From contig NZ_FMYY01000007.1 of assembly GCF_900101595.1 (NCBI RefSeq), positions 1-64,000 on the forward strand: DNA of 64,000 nucleotides. Direction: 5' to 3'. The notes below the pieces were generated by a model. The model had not been told where the DNA came from. It searched no databases and was given only the letters and a program-made list of their open reading frames with translations. How positions within the stretch are numbered: position 1 is the stretch's first letter; every line of letters begins with the position of its first letter. This document shows, in pieces, positions 1 through 8,266 of the stretch. A program made the position numbers and the translations under genes. Source of the stretch: Paenibacillus sp. cl123 (GTDB lineage Bacteria > Bacillota > Bacilli > Paenibacillales > NBRC-103111).

Positions 1-240
1 TCGGCAGCCGGGCTTACCGCCGTCGGCTGGTACGCGTTTGGCTCATACGCGTTCGGTTGGTACGCATTCGGCCATTCGGCAGCCGGGCTTACCTCCGTCG
101 GCTGGTACGCGTTCGGCCACTCCGCGACCGGGCTTACCGCCGTCGGGGGATATGCATTCGGCTGATACGTGTTTGGCCATTCCGCCACCGGGCTTACCGC
201 TGTCGGCTGGTACGCATGCGGCGCTGCGTTCGGATATTCC
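1..240 (-). repeat. In-frame tandem repeats in the SafA-like C-terminal region
   Basis: The encoded protein repeats a 15-residue core close to TAVSPVAEWPNAYQP at least three times, with variable 5-residue PNAYx insertions between copies. The DNA repeat is about 45 bp and is visible as recurring gtacgc-ttcgg and ccgggcttaccgc blocks. The array runs off the window edge, so its full length is unknown. Such repeats are typical of coat proteins and prone to copy-number change. Confidence 0.85.
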
Positions 241-1163
241 GCCGCAGGGGATATCGCATAAGGAAGATTCGGCTGGCCGCAGCCGCAATCCCCCGCTCCC
301 TGAACATTCGCCCCCCATCCGGGATAAGCCGGATATGCGGCATGGGGCCAATGCACGCCTGCATTCATCTGCTCATTCGGCACATGTACATTCGGAAATA
401 CCGGAAGCTGCGGTTCAGCTGAATAAGGCAGCTCCCCTGCCTTAACGGCGGGCACTTTAAACTGCTCGAATAGATCGGCAGCCGGAGGCATATTGCCGGC
501 TTGGGTCGGAGCATACGGCAGCTCCAGGTTAGGAGGCTGCGGCACATTGGGCATTGCCTCCACTTTTAGTTGAGGCTGGTTCGGCTGGATGTTCGGCTCC
601 GGCGTCTTGATCGGCTCCTGGGGAACAGGGGCCGGCTCCTCCGCGACCACCGGTGCGGGCGGCAGCTCCGACACCGGTGTGGCCTCGACAGGCAGCTGAG
701 CCATCGGCTCGGGGCTCGTATCGATCTTAGGCGGTGACTCGACCGGCGAAGTGTCCGCCTTGTGTCCGGCTCCGCCTTGAACCGAGGTATCCGCTTTATG
801 ACCGGGCTGTCCGTTCGAGCCCGGAATAGATTTTTGCTTGGGAATGTAGACGACATCCCCGGTCATCAGCACATTCGGATTTTTCAGCTGCGGATTGGCC
901 GCAACCATGTCCGCCAGCGGAACGCTCCAGGCTTTGCCCAGCTTCCACAGCGTATCCCCTTGCACCACGGAATGCTTATACAAATAATCGGAGGGCGGCG
1001 CGACCGGCTTCGGATCATTCGGAATTTTGACCTTCATTCCGATGTCGAGGACGTCGGGATTCGCAATCTGCGGATTTAAAGCGATTAACTTATCGAGCTC
1101 CACCTCATATTTCTGGGAGAGCCCGTAGAGCGAATCGCCTTTCTTCACGATATGGATTTTCAA
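1..1163 (-). CDS. safA: SafA-like spore coat/cortex morphogenetic protein, two LysM domains (C-terminus beyond window)
   Basis: The reading frame is open from a TTG codon at 1163 to the window edge, so the C-terminus is missing. GGAGG lies 6 nt before the TTG. The protein starts MKIHIVKKGDSLYGLSQKYE and carries LysM domain 1 (about residues 1-48) and LysM domain 2 (about 58-105, around VVQGDTLWKLGKAW). A long Pro/Glu/Gln-rich linker follows, then a Cys-Gly patch and Trp/Tyr/Pro repeats. LysM domains bind peptidoglycan. In the family, SafA sits at the cortex-coat interface and recruits inner-coat proteins. The non-ATG start and a sigma-E-like promoter upstream fit mother-cell expression. It could also be another LysM coat protein (ExsA type), but the neighbourhood (obg/pheA block) and the N-terminal LysM favour SafA. 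Confidence 0.8.
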   Translation of the reverse strand, partial: MKIHIVKKGDSLYGLSQKYEVELDKLIALNPQIANPDVLDIGMKVKIPNDPKPVAPPSDYLYKHSVVQGDTLWKLGKAWSVPLADMVAANPQLKNPNVLMTGDVVYIPKQKSIPGSNGQPGHKADTSVQGGAGHKADTSPVESPPKIDTSPEPMAQLPVEATPVSELPPAPVVAEEPAPVPQEPIKTPEPNIQPNQPQLKVEAMPNVPQPPNLELPYAPTQAGNMPPAADLFEQFKVPAVKAGELPYSAEPQLPVFPNVHVPNEQMNAGVHWPHAAYPAYPGWGANVQGAGDCGCGQPNLPYAISPAAEYPNAAPHAYQPTAVSPVAEWPNTYQPNAYPPTAVSPVAEWPNAYQPTEVSPAAEWPNAYQPNAYEPNAYQPTAVSPAA

Positions 1164-1218
1164 ATGCTAAACCTCCTTCAGTTTTGCGCTCTGTGCTGCC
1201 GGAACAAAATGACATTAC

Positions 1219-1246
1219 AGTTTATGCAACAACCTGGGCATTTGAC
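1219..1246 (-). promoter_or_regulatory. Sigma-E-like promoter for the safA-like gene
   Basis: On the minus strand GTCAAAT, a 13-nt spacer and CATAAACT resemble the sigma-E consensus (KMATATT, 13-15 nt, CATACAHT). The -10 lies about 55 nt before the TTG start. B. subtilis safA is known to be sigma-E dependent; the site here is a motif match only. Confidence 0.45.
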
Positions 1247-1312
1247 CATGAAACCGTGAAAAAAATCCGCGAACAGCCCGAACCCCCTTTGCGACCGCTT
1301 TCTCTCATCCAA

Positions 1313-2476
1313 CTACAGCTTGTATTTCCGAATCAAAGGAACCCCCAGCGTGTTCAAGACGCTTCTAAGCGCCGCCCAGCCGACGCGCCGTCTGACAGGC
1401 AGATGCCGGTCATACACGGCGGAGTATTCGATCTCGGCCACCGCTCCCCGATTGCGCTTGAACTGAGCCGCTCCCGAGCTCTCGTGCAGCAGGCATCCCT
1501 CCCTGCGAGCAAGATCAAGCAGCACCGCTGAAAGCATCCGGTACAAGCCGAGGCTTTGCGGCTGAGAAGTGTCGTAGCCGAATACCGGCGTCGTCATAAC
1601 CCCACACCGGCGGTAATAGCCCAGCACTGCATCGATCCGCCCCGTTTGCCTGCTGCGCAATGCATGGAATTGAAGCAGCTCCTGCTCCAGCGCAGTCTCG
1701 AAAAACCGCTCCGTCAATTGCGGATTGCAGGCCGAATATTTCTGCACATATAAGGCGTGATACAGCTCCTTCAGTCGGGGTACGTCCTCTGTTGTAAGCT
1801 CGGACGGTCCCAGCCGCTCATAGCCATGCCTGCCAAGCAGCGCATAATCACGCTTCACAAGCCAGCGGGCCTTCGAAGTGGTGGAGGCGTCATCCGCAGG
1901 ATTCAGGAGATAGATTTGCCGGCTGGGCACCAGACGGAAGCCCAACTGCAGCAGTTGATCGATAAGTGCGCCGTTTAGCCTCCGGCTCAAAGACCGGAAG
2001 ATGAGGGCATGGCCGGGAAACGAAGCCTGCAGCAGGCTAACGGCCGACAGCCACGCGCGGTCCGGCAGCTCCGGATATAAATTTGTCGACAGCAGCCAGT
2101 TGTTAACCTGGACAACCCGGTTGAACGCTGTCCATTTCAGCACAGCGCCGATTCCGTCGAGCAGCGCCGAAAGAGGAGGCCGGAGCCGGCGGAAGCCGGT
2201 CAAGCCAAGCTCCTCCTTGGCATACGTAACATAGTGGGTAAATGGAGAGCACACATACGAGCTGTCATACTGTTCTTCGTTGACCGTCAGCGGCAGCATG
2301 CAGCCGGCAACACTGAGCAGGCGAAGCGAGGTATCGACGTTGGCTATATAATCGGCAATAGGCCGCTCCAGCATCGGCTGACAATACCGCTGCGCATACC
2401 GGCCCTGCTCGTCGTCCGGCCAGGGAACGGCTTCCCCGCTTCCTCCATAGACTTTGACACGGATGTCCCGGCTCAT
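1313..2476 (-). CDS. GNAT/FemAB-like acyltransferase, last gene of a six-gene biosynthetic operon
   Basis: A 387-residue soluble protein. The C-terminal half (about 210-360) has the look of an acyl-CoA N-acyltransferase fold: a segment around LTTEDVPRLKELYHALY, then GRIDAVLGYYRRCGVMTTPVFGY, and a late helix around GLYRMLSAVLLDLARREG. The N-terminal half matches no domain I recognise. Its ATG overlaps the stop of the upstream adenylate-forming gene by 4 bp, so the two are probably translationally coupled. By context it may transfer an acyl or aminoacyl group in the pathway. The FemAB/GNAT assignment is by overall pattern and is uncertain. Confidence 0.6.
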   Translation of the reverse strand: MSRDIRVKVYGGSGEAVPWPDDEQGRYAQRYCQPMLERPIADYIANVDTSLRLLSVAGCMLPLTVNEEQYDSSYVCSPFTHYVTYAKEELGLTGFRRLRPPLSALLDGIGAVLKWTAFNRVVQVNNWLLSTNLYPELPDRAWLSAVSLLQASFPGHALIFRSLSRRLNGALIDQLLQLGFRLVPSRQIYLLNPADDASTTSKARWLVKRDYALLGRHGYERLGPSELTTEDVPRLKELYHALYVQKYSACNPQLTERFFETALEQELLQFHALRSRQTGRIDAVLGYYRRCGVMTTPVFGYDTSQPQSLGLYRMLSAVLLDLARREGCLLHESSGAAQFKRNRGAVAEIEYSAVYDRHLPVRRRVGWAALRSVLNTLGVPLIRKYKL

Positions 2477-3804
2477 GAGGAGGCTCTCCTTTCCACCCGC
2501 CGCAGCTTCCGCGCTCCGGGCTCGAACGTATACGGAAGGAAACGCAGCTCAGGCAGCCGGCAGCCGAGACGGTCGCACAATCCGGCGATTTCGCGCGCCA
2601 CTTGTTCCCGTATTTCCGCTGCGACGGCTTCTTGCTTAACTTCGAGCGAAATGTTCAGTATGCGTTCCTTCTCGGCCCAAACGGCATGATAAGCCAAAAT
2701 CAGCTCGGAGGCCGAAATAATCGCACGGCTGATATAATCGGGAAACACCGTCACCATCCCCGCTCCCGACAGGGCAGGCCACGTCAGAATATCGTCGCAG
2801 CGGCCTTCGATGCGAGCGATCGGCAGCAAAACAGAACCGCAAGGACAAGGCTCGGATCGCTCCGTCAGCACGTCGTTCAGCCTGTACCGGATAATCGGCT
2901 GGGCCATCCGTGAAAAATCGGTGATGATGGGCGCAAACCGGCCGGACTGTTCGTCCAAAGCCTCCTTCTGCACGCAGACGATGTCCTCGTTCAGATGCAA
3001 GGTTCCGTGCCCGCAGGTTGCTCCCAGAAAACCTTCCGTACATTGGTACACCTGATGAAGCTTCTGGCCGAAGGCTTCCTCGATAAAGCGCCGGTCCAGC
3101 TCCTCCAGCACCTCCGCCACTCCGATCACCCGCTGCGGTTGGATGCGCAAGAGGCCCGAGCGGGAGGCTTCCGCCAGCAGCCGCAGCATGGAGGGCGGCC
3201 CGACCAACACGGTTGGACGCTGTCTGTTCAGTCTCGCTATATGCTGATCCGGAGGGTTCAACAGGTCGTAGAATTGAAAGTCGATCCGTCCGCCGCCGAC
3301 CGTGCCGTACAGATTGCTGTCAGCCCGCAGGAAAAAGGCGATCGCATGCCGGTCAAGCAATGAGCCTGGAAGCACCCGGGCCAGCACGGTTCCCGCCCAG
3401 GCAAGCCTTTCCCGGCGGCTGACCAGAAACAGCCCCCGGCTGCCGGAGGTTCCCGAAGATAAGCCGACGGTCGTGTGACCAATGGCCGGCGTGAAGTCGC
3501 GCGTAGATTCAGCCGCCAGCGCAAGCTTGAAAGCCTCGTCCCGGCTGATGCCGGCCGTATTAAGCCGGTCGAACCCTTCCATCATCGCCTGCTTGTCGAT
3601 GATGGGGTATTTCTCCCATTCCGAGACCGGCCGCTCTCCCCAAAGCTCCCGGTAGAAGGCGGATGTCTCGCGAATCCGCTCCAGATGCCGGATCACCCGA
3701 GCCTGCTGCCATCGCTCGAGAGCAGCGCGGTCCGTCCAGCGCCGTCCCCTCATGCGCGCCCGCATATAGTGTGCAGCTATGCATAAACGCTCGAAGCTCT
3801 TCAC
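2473..3804 (-). CDS. Adenylate-forming enzyme, F390 synthetase/phenylacetate-CoA ligase-like
   Basis: The 443-residue protein has the AMP-binding P-loop signature VGLSSGTSGSRGLFLVSRRE, then YQCTEGFLGATCGHGTLHLNED and a PIIRYRLNDVLT motif, as in PaaK/F390-synthetase-type acyl-adenylating enzymes. These activate a carboxylate with ATP. I chose GTG at 3804, not the more upstream ATG, because GGAGGAGGGG lies 7 nt before it and it forms a GTGA overlap with the MBL gene stop. A Cys cluster (EPCPCGS) lies near residue 320. The substrate is unknown; neighbouring KAS III and reductase genes suggest a beta-keto or beta-hydroxy acid. Confidence 0.8.
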   Translation of the reverse strand: MKSFERLCIAAHYMRARMRGRRWTDRAALERWQQARVIRHLERIRETSAFYRELWGERPVSEWEKYPIIDKQAMMEGFDRLNTAGISRDEAFKLALAAESTRDFTPAIGHTTVGLSSGTSGSRGLFLVSRRERLAWAGTVLARVLPGSLLDRHAIAFFLRADSNLYGTVGGGRIDFQFYDLLNPPDQHIARLNRQRPTVLVGPPSMLRLLAEASRSGLLRIQPQRVIGVAEVLEELDRRFIEEAFGQKLHQVYQCTEGFLGATCGHGTLHLNEDIVCVQKEALDEQSGRFAPIITDFSRMAQPIIRYRLNDVLTERSEPCPCGSVLLPIARIEGRCDDILTWPALSGAGMVTVFPDYISRAIISASELILAYHAVWAEKERILNISLEVKQEAVAAEIREQVAREIAGLCDRLGCRLPELRFLPYTFEPGARKLRRVERRASS

Positions 3805-4700
3805 AAAATTTCCCCTCCTCCGGACCATCTGCCGCTCGCCTCGGAACAATGTGACGGAATGATGCGCACCTCCGGGTACAGCCGATGAAATCTGACAATC
3901 CGTTCAAAACTGCTGTGATAGTCGGTCCGGCTAGGCATGATCAATCCCGCAAGCGGATGCGGCGGACGCGACTCCCGGTAAGCTCGGCTGGACCAAACAG
4001 CGTCGGCGCACAAGAAATACATGTGGCGCTCCGTAGCGAACAGGAGTCCGATCTGACCGTCGGCATGCCCCGGCAGCTTCACCGCCAGCAGACTGCCGTC
4101 GCCAAGCACATCGAGAACGGAAGAAAAGGGGAAGCCGGTCGCCGGGTCTGTGGACTGCCAAGCCTCCGGGCTCCATATATCGGAGCGGGCGGCGAAATTT
4201 TCCGGCAGTAGCTCCGGCAAATAGGCGCGCCGCAAAGCCGCCAGTCCCGTCAACCGCCGGACCGCCGCGTACGCTTCGGGCTCATAGAGAAACCGCGCAT
4301 GGGGGAAATCCCGCAGTCCGGCCACATGATCGGCATGGAAGTGTGAGATGACGATCTTGCCGATGCGGGCCGGATCGATGCCGCAGCGGCGCAGCTGCTC
4401 GGCGGCCCCTTGCTCCGGCCGAAAGGAGACCGGCGTCACCATCCGGTACAGCCTGGCGGGCAGACGAGCCGTCGCTTCCAGGAAGCGGCCGGCGTAGCCT
4501 GTATCGTACAATATATGGCCATGCTGCGGATGCTCCAGGCAAGCAAACATCGCCGGGATTTTCACCGTCCGCAGCGTTCCTCCGCGCAGCGTCACCCACT
4601 CCGGATGGCTGCAGGCGCCGGCTGTGAACAACCGCAGCCTGAGCGCAGGCGCGCGGAGCTTGGCCTTAAGCCCTATTCGCTCCAGCCAGTCCGGCCTCAT
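3801..4700 (-). CDS. MBL-fold metallo-hydrolase
   Basis: A 299-residue metallo-beta-lactamase-fold protein with the metal motif VISHFHADHVAGL (HxHxDH, near residue 100), a later His in KLPGHADGQIGLL, and a terminal His in RIIPSHCSE. These residues fit a binuclear metal site of the lactonase/hydrolase type. The start at 4700 is supported by a purine-rich GAGGGGG site and an ATGA overlap with the upstream epimerase. In this operon it could hydrolyse a thioester, lactone or ester intermediate, or act as a resistance/editing enzyme. Quorum-quenching lactonases share the fold, so substrate cannot be assigned. Confidence 0.85.
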   Translation of the reverse strand: MRPDWLERIGLKAKLRAPALRLRLFTAGACSHPEWVTLRGGTLRTVKIPAMFACLEHPQHGHILYDTGYAGRFLEATARLPARLYRMVTPVSFRPEQGAAEQLRRCGIDPARIGKIVISHFHADHVAGLRDFPHARFLYEPEAYAAVRRLTGLAALRRAYLPELLPENFAARSDIWSPEAWQSTDPATGFPFSSVLDVLGDGSLLAVKLPGHADGQIGLLFATERHMYFLCADAVWSSRAYRESRPPHPLAGLIMPSRTDYHSSFERIVRFHRLYPEVRIIPSHCSEASGRWSGGGEIL

Positions 4701-5698
4701 GCTTCCGCCCCCTCTCGTTCTCTCCACCACCCGGCGAACCGCTCCAGCCCTTCCGCTACGCTTATCGCCGGAACGTAGCCCAAATCTCTTCTGGCCGCCG
4801 AAATGTCCAGCGTCTGGCTGCGGCCCAGCATGCCTGCCGACGCCCTCGTCAGCTCCGGCTCCCGCGCTCCGGGCCGGAGTGCGGCCGCCAGCTCCAAAAT
4901 AGCGCCCAGCCCGTAAGCGGCGGCGAAAGGCAGCTTGACGGTCCGCAGCGGCTGACCAAGCTTGGCGAACAGCATGGATGCCGCATCGGCAAGCTTCATC
5001 GGCTCGCCATTTGTAATGTTGTACGGCTGACCAAGGGCATAATCAGGCGCTTCATAGGCGAGGATCAGCGCTTCGACCGCATTGTCAACATAGGTGAGAT
5101 CGACCAGCCCCCGGCCGCCGTCAATCATCGGCACGCCCGATTTCGCGTTCGCCCGGATCAGCTTTGGCAGGATCGTCCGGTCCCCCGGACCGAAAATCGC
5201 CCGCGGACGGATCAGAACGGCTTGCAGCCCGCGCTCCAGCCCCTGCCTGACGATCTGCTCCGCCATCCACTTGGTGCGGCTGTACGAGCTCGCCTGCCGG
5301 GCAGCCGGCTGCATACGCTCGTTCACGTTCAATCTATGTGCCGCACCGAAGTAAATGCTCGGCGTAGACACATGAATCAGGCGGCGCACCTCGTGCTTCA
5401 AGCAGCCTTCCACAACATGAGCCGTCCCCGATACATTGCTGGCATAAAAATCCGCATATCGCCCCCAGGCCGCCGACATTGCTCCGCAGTGGAACACGGC
5501 CGTCTGTCCGGCGCATAGCGACTGCATCTTCTCGCCGTCCGCGAGGTCGGCGGACGCGAAGCGTATGCCCTCCGCCCGCAGACGGCGGCCTTGCTCCTCA
5601 TTGCGGCCTGCCGCCGTCACTTCCCAGCCCAGAGCGCACAGCCTTCTGGCCAGATGACCGCCCAGAAATCCGGTGCCGCCCGTCACTAACGCTTTCAT
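4697..5698 (-). CDS. NAD-dependent epimerase/dehydratase (extended SDR, OleD/3-beta-HSD-like)
   Basis: A 333-residue protein starting MKALVTGGTGFLGGHLARRL, a complete Rossmann glycine motif. The catalytic YSRTKWMAEQ (YxxxK) lies near residue 145, and the segment VRRLIHVSTPSIYFG supplies the Ser. The pattern is closest to extended SDRs that reduce or oxidise 3-hydroxy groups, including OleD-like and 3-beta-hydroxysteroid dehydrogenases. ATG at 5698 overlaps the ATP-grasp stop (ATGA). In the operon it is a natural candidate to reduce a beta-keto acid made by the KAS III-like enzyme; that is inference. Confidence 0.85.
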   Translation of the reverse strand: MKALVTGGTGFLGGHLARRLCALGWEVTAAGRNEEQGRRLRAEGIRFASADLADGEKMQSLCAGQTAVFHCGAMSAAWGRYADFYASNVSGTAHVVEGCLKHEVRRLIHVSTPSIYFGAAHRLNVNERMQPAARQASSYSRTKWMAEQIVRQGLERGLQAVLIRPRAIFGPGDRTILPKLIRANAKSGVPMIDGGRGLVDLTYVDNAVEALILAYEAPDYALGQPYNITNGEPMKLADAASMLFAKLGQPLRTVKLPFAAAYGLGAILELAAALRPGAREPELTRASAGMLGRSQTLDISAARRDLGYVPAISVAEGLERFAGWWREREGAEA

Positions 5699-7044
5699 CG
5701 CATCCTTCCTCCGTTCCATTCGATATCAGAGGTTGACGCCTCCATGACGGAGATTCCCCGGACCGCCGCCATTCGTCCCAGCATCCAAGCCATCCTTGCC
5801 TGCTCGAAGAAGGGGCCGGGGTCTTTCTTCCGGTAGATGACATCCCTGGCCGTCCGGAAGCGGCTGATCCATGCCCCAAGCTCCGACCCGGCCAGAGCGG
5901 CCGGCAGCCCATATGCTAACATAGGCAGCGCCAGCATCGCTCTGGCTCCGCAGCTCGGCTCGGCCGGATGCTCAGATGGCATGGCTTCGCCGGGCAGCAG
6001 CGCCTGGACCAGGCCGTCCTCCGGGCCGAACAGATGCACGCCGCTCGTGGAGCGGGGATTGCATTCGAGCGGATATAGGACGCCTTCCGGGTCTTCTATA
6101 AAATCAAAGGCGATTTGTCCGCTGAAGTCTTCCTCGCGCACAAACCGTCCTACCCATTCCTTCAAGCCATCATGTGCGATCGCTTCAAAAAAAATCGTCG
6201 CGCCCGCTCCGGCCGTGTAGCGCGACTCATACACCGCATGCGCCCGCAGCGACCCGCCGTGCGCAACTCCGTACGTGCACAACGTCCGTCCCCGTACCCA
6301 CTGCTGAATCACCCAGACGCCTTGGGCTTCCTCTCTCTCCCGGGAACTACCGTCTAGGCCCGCCTCCTCCAGCAGCAGCCCCGTGCCGTCGCTTACGCCA
6401 ACCGCTGTCCCTTCGCGCCAACGTGCTTCCTTTTCCTCTTGCCTCTCCGCCGCCCTCATTGCCCCCGCATGGAGCTGCAAAATAAAGCTCCTGGCCTCCT
6501 CCAGACGGTCGAATCGCCGGACCTTCGCCGCAAACCTGGAAAATTCGGGCTTCAGGATCACGCCTTGGGCAAAGCTCTCCTGTGCCAGCGCCTGCAGGCA
6601 TTCCTCGACATTGGCCGCATCGCCCGGCACCAGCCTGATCGTGGCGGGCACGGGAAAGCCCAGCCGCTCGGCGAGCCGGATGAACGCCCATTTGCTGTGC
6701 AGCCTGGCCAGCTGGCCCAGCGGCGCGGTCAGCACCCCGCAATGACGGCGGAGACGATCCAGCCCGGCGGAGACGTAGAAAATTTCTTCGCAGGTCGGCA
6801 CCAGCCAGTCGATCCGTTCCTTCAGCACGATTTGCTCCAGCGCCGTGGTATACGCCTCCGTCTCTTGAGCCGGCGGCGGCACGCGATACGAGCCTGCTAC
6901 CGACCGGGAAGTGCGGCATAAATGCCAATCCGCGCTTTCGGCTGCGAACACGGTCCAGCCGGCGGCCGACAGCTGGCGGGCCAGCTCCAGCGCGGCCGGG
7001 GCCCGGCCTCCCGTGAGCAGCACGCGGCCGCGTTCAATAGACAA
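5695..7044 (-). CDS. ATP-grasp domain protein (carbamoyl-phosphate synthase/amino acid ligase type)
   Basis: A 449-residue protein. The N-terminal pre-ATP-grasp Rossmann segment is near RVLLTGGRAPAALELARQL. The ATP-grasp core includes HSKWAFIRLAERLGFPVPAT, VILKPEFSRFAAKVRR and a metal/ATP-binding GQIAFDFIEDPEGVLYPLEC followed by NPR. Such enzymes join a carboxylate, through acyl-phosphate, to an amine or thiol. The start is TTG at 7044, with GGGAGGG about 7 nt upstream inside the end of the KAS III-like gene. Its presence beside an acyl-condensing enzyme suggests an amide or ester bond in the product. The substrate is unknown. Confidence 0.8.
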   Translation of the reverse strand: MSIERGRVLLTGGRAPAALELARQLSAAGWTVFAAESADWHLCRTSRSVAGSYRVPPPAQETEAYTTALEQIVLKERIDWLVPTCEEIFYVSAGLDRLRRHCGVLTAPLGQLARLHSKWAFIRLAERLGFPVPATIRLVPGDAANVEECLQALAQESFAQGVILKPEFSRFAAKVRRFDRLEEARSFILQLHAGAMRAAERQEEKEARWREGTAVGVSDGTGLLLEEAGLDGSSREREEAQGVWVIQQWVRGRTLCTYGVAHGGSLRAHAVYESRYTAGAGATIFFEAIAHDGLKEWVGRFVREEDFSGQIAFDFIEDPEGVLYPLECNPRSTSGVHLFGPEDGLVQALLPGEAMPSEHPAEPSCGARAMLALPMLAYGLPAALAGSELGAWISRFRTARDVIYRKKDPGPFFEQARMAWMLGRMAAVRGISVMEASTSDIEWNGGRMR

Positions 7045-8032
7045 AGGCCAGCCCTCCCAGGGACAGCCCGGCGGAGGTGCCGAGCAGCAGCACGCGGTCT
7101 CCCCGCTCGAGGCGGCCCTGCTTGACCGCTTCGTGCAGCCCCATCGGGATCGAGGCGGCTATCGTATTGCCGTGATCAGGCGTAATATACATCATCTGCT
7201 CCTTGGAGATATTCAGCCTCCGGCCCAGCAAACGCATTGCCATCGCGCTGCCTTGATGGGGAATGACCAGCTTGAAATCGCCGATCCGCAGTCCGCTGGC
7301 TGCGAGCAGCCGATCAAGGAAGGACGGTAGCAGCTGGGAAGCCATCCGGAAGATGCCGGATCCATTCATGTCGAACGAGAAATCCGCCGACGCTTCCGGC
7401 GCATACAGGCTAGCGGGAAGCCCGCTGCCCCCTCCGCGTATTTCGGACAGGCCGGATCCGGCCCCATACGTCTCCATGGCGGCGTGCAAAATACAAGACG
7501 GCTCGCCGGCCGCCGTCCGTTCAATCACCGCCGCTGCGGCTCCGTCGCCGAATAGAGCTGCGCTTTCCTTCTGCTGCCAGTTCAAGCCCTTGGACGCAAT
7601 CTCCGCGGATACGATCAGTACCCGGCGGTAACGTCCTGCCGCTACCATATAGGAAACCATGTCCAGAGCCGCTACAAAGCTCAGGCAGGTTGTATTGATA
7701 TCAAGCGCCGGCACCCCGGAGTCCCCTTGCCCCATGGCTTGCTGGATAAGCGCAGCCGTGCAGGGAATCGGCTGCTCCATCGTCCCGCTTGCGCACAGGA
7801 GGCAATCGATATCGGAGAATGCCAATCCGGCTGAAGCCAAGGCAGCTTCCGCCGCCCGGGCCCCCATCTCGGAAGCTTTCTCATCCCCCGCAAAATACCG
7901 GACCGCCACATCGGACTTCTTCAGCACCCAGCCGCTTGGCACCCCAAGGCGCCTGTCCATCTCTTCTGCCGTTACCCTCTCTCGCGGCAAATATTTTCCC
8001 GTACCGACAATTTTAACCTCGCGTCTCAGCAT
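7034..8032 (-). CDS. 3-oxoacyl-ACP synthase III-like condensing enzyme (FabH/OleA-like)
   Basis: A 332-residue thiolase-fold condensing enzyme with the full Cys-His-Asn triad: INTTCLSFVAALDM (Cys near 110), IPHQGSAMAM (His) and DHGNTIAASIPMGL (Asn). HQGSA instead of the housekeeping HQANxRI argues for a specialised FabH/OleA-type paralogue. The start is placed at ATG 8032, after a GGGGG site 7 nt upstream, giving the N-terminus MLRREVKIVGTGKYLP; a longer upstream reading is probably untranslated. It is the first gene of the operon and overlaps the ATP-grasp gene by 11 bp. It probably makes a beta-keto acyl product. Confidence 0.85.
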   Translation of the reverse strand: MLRREVKIVGTGKYLPRERVTAEEMDRRLGVPSGWVLKKSDVAVRYFAGDEKASEMGARAAEAALASAGLAFSDIDCLLCASGTMEQPIPCTAALIQQAMGQGDSGVPALDINTTCLSFVAALDMVSYMVAAGRYRRVLIVSAEIASKGLNWQQKESAALFGDGAAAAVIERTAAGEPSCILHAAMETYGAGSGLSEIRGGGSGLPASLYAPEASADFSFDMNGSGIFRMASQLLPSFLDRLLAASGLRIGDFKLVIPHQGSAMAMRLLGRRLNISKEQMMYITPDHGNTIAASIPMGLHEAVKQGRLERGDRVLLLGTSAGLSLGGLAFVY

Positions 8033-8174
8033 GTCGATTCCCCCATCCATCGCGATGTCTTCGTTAGCTTCATTGTAGTCAATGGCGAGGCAGACGGTAG
8101 TACTAACTTCACCTAGTACCTCCAATTCGACACAAAGCGACTGCTTCCTGCCGTAAGCTGATGCCGTCCTGACA

Positions 8175-8218
8175 AGACAAATAAGACCGCCGGACCCGTC
8201 CGACGGTTTTATTTGTCT
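8175..8218. terminator. Bidirectional-looking hairpin between pheA and the KAS III-like operon
   Basis: Two 20-nt arms (8175-8194 and 8199-8218) pair with only two G-U-type mismatches around a 4-nt CCCG loop. The stem lies 49 nt past the pheA stop on the minus strand and is followed by a modest T-rich stretch, so it probably ends the pheB-hom-thrB-pheA transcript and separates it from the biosynthetic operon. Confidence 0.7.
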
Positions 8219-8266
8219 GCTGCGCAATGCACGGCTGCCTGCTCGGCTAGCTGCGCTATAAAGGAG

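Noticed and set aside
8095-8125. FapR operator before the KAS III-like operon
   Set aside because: FapR sites have TTAGTACC half-sites pointing inward with short spacing. Here the half-sites point outward and are 8 nt apart, so only the palindrome is reported.
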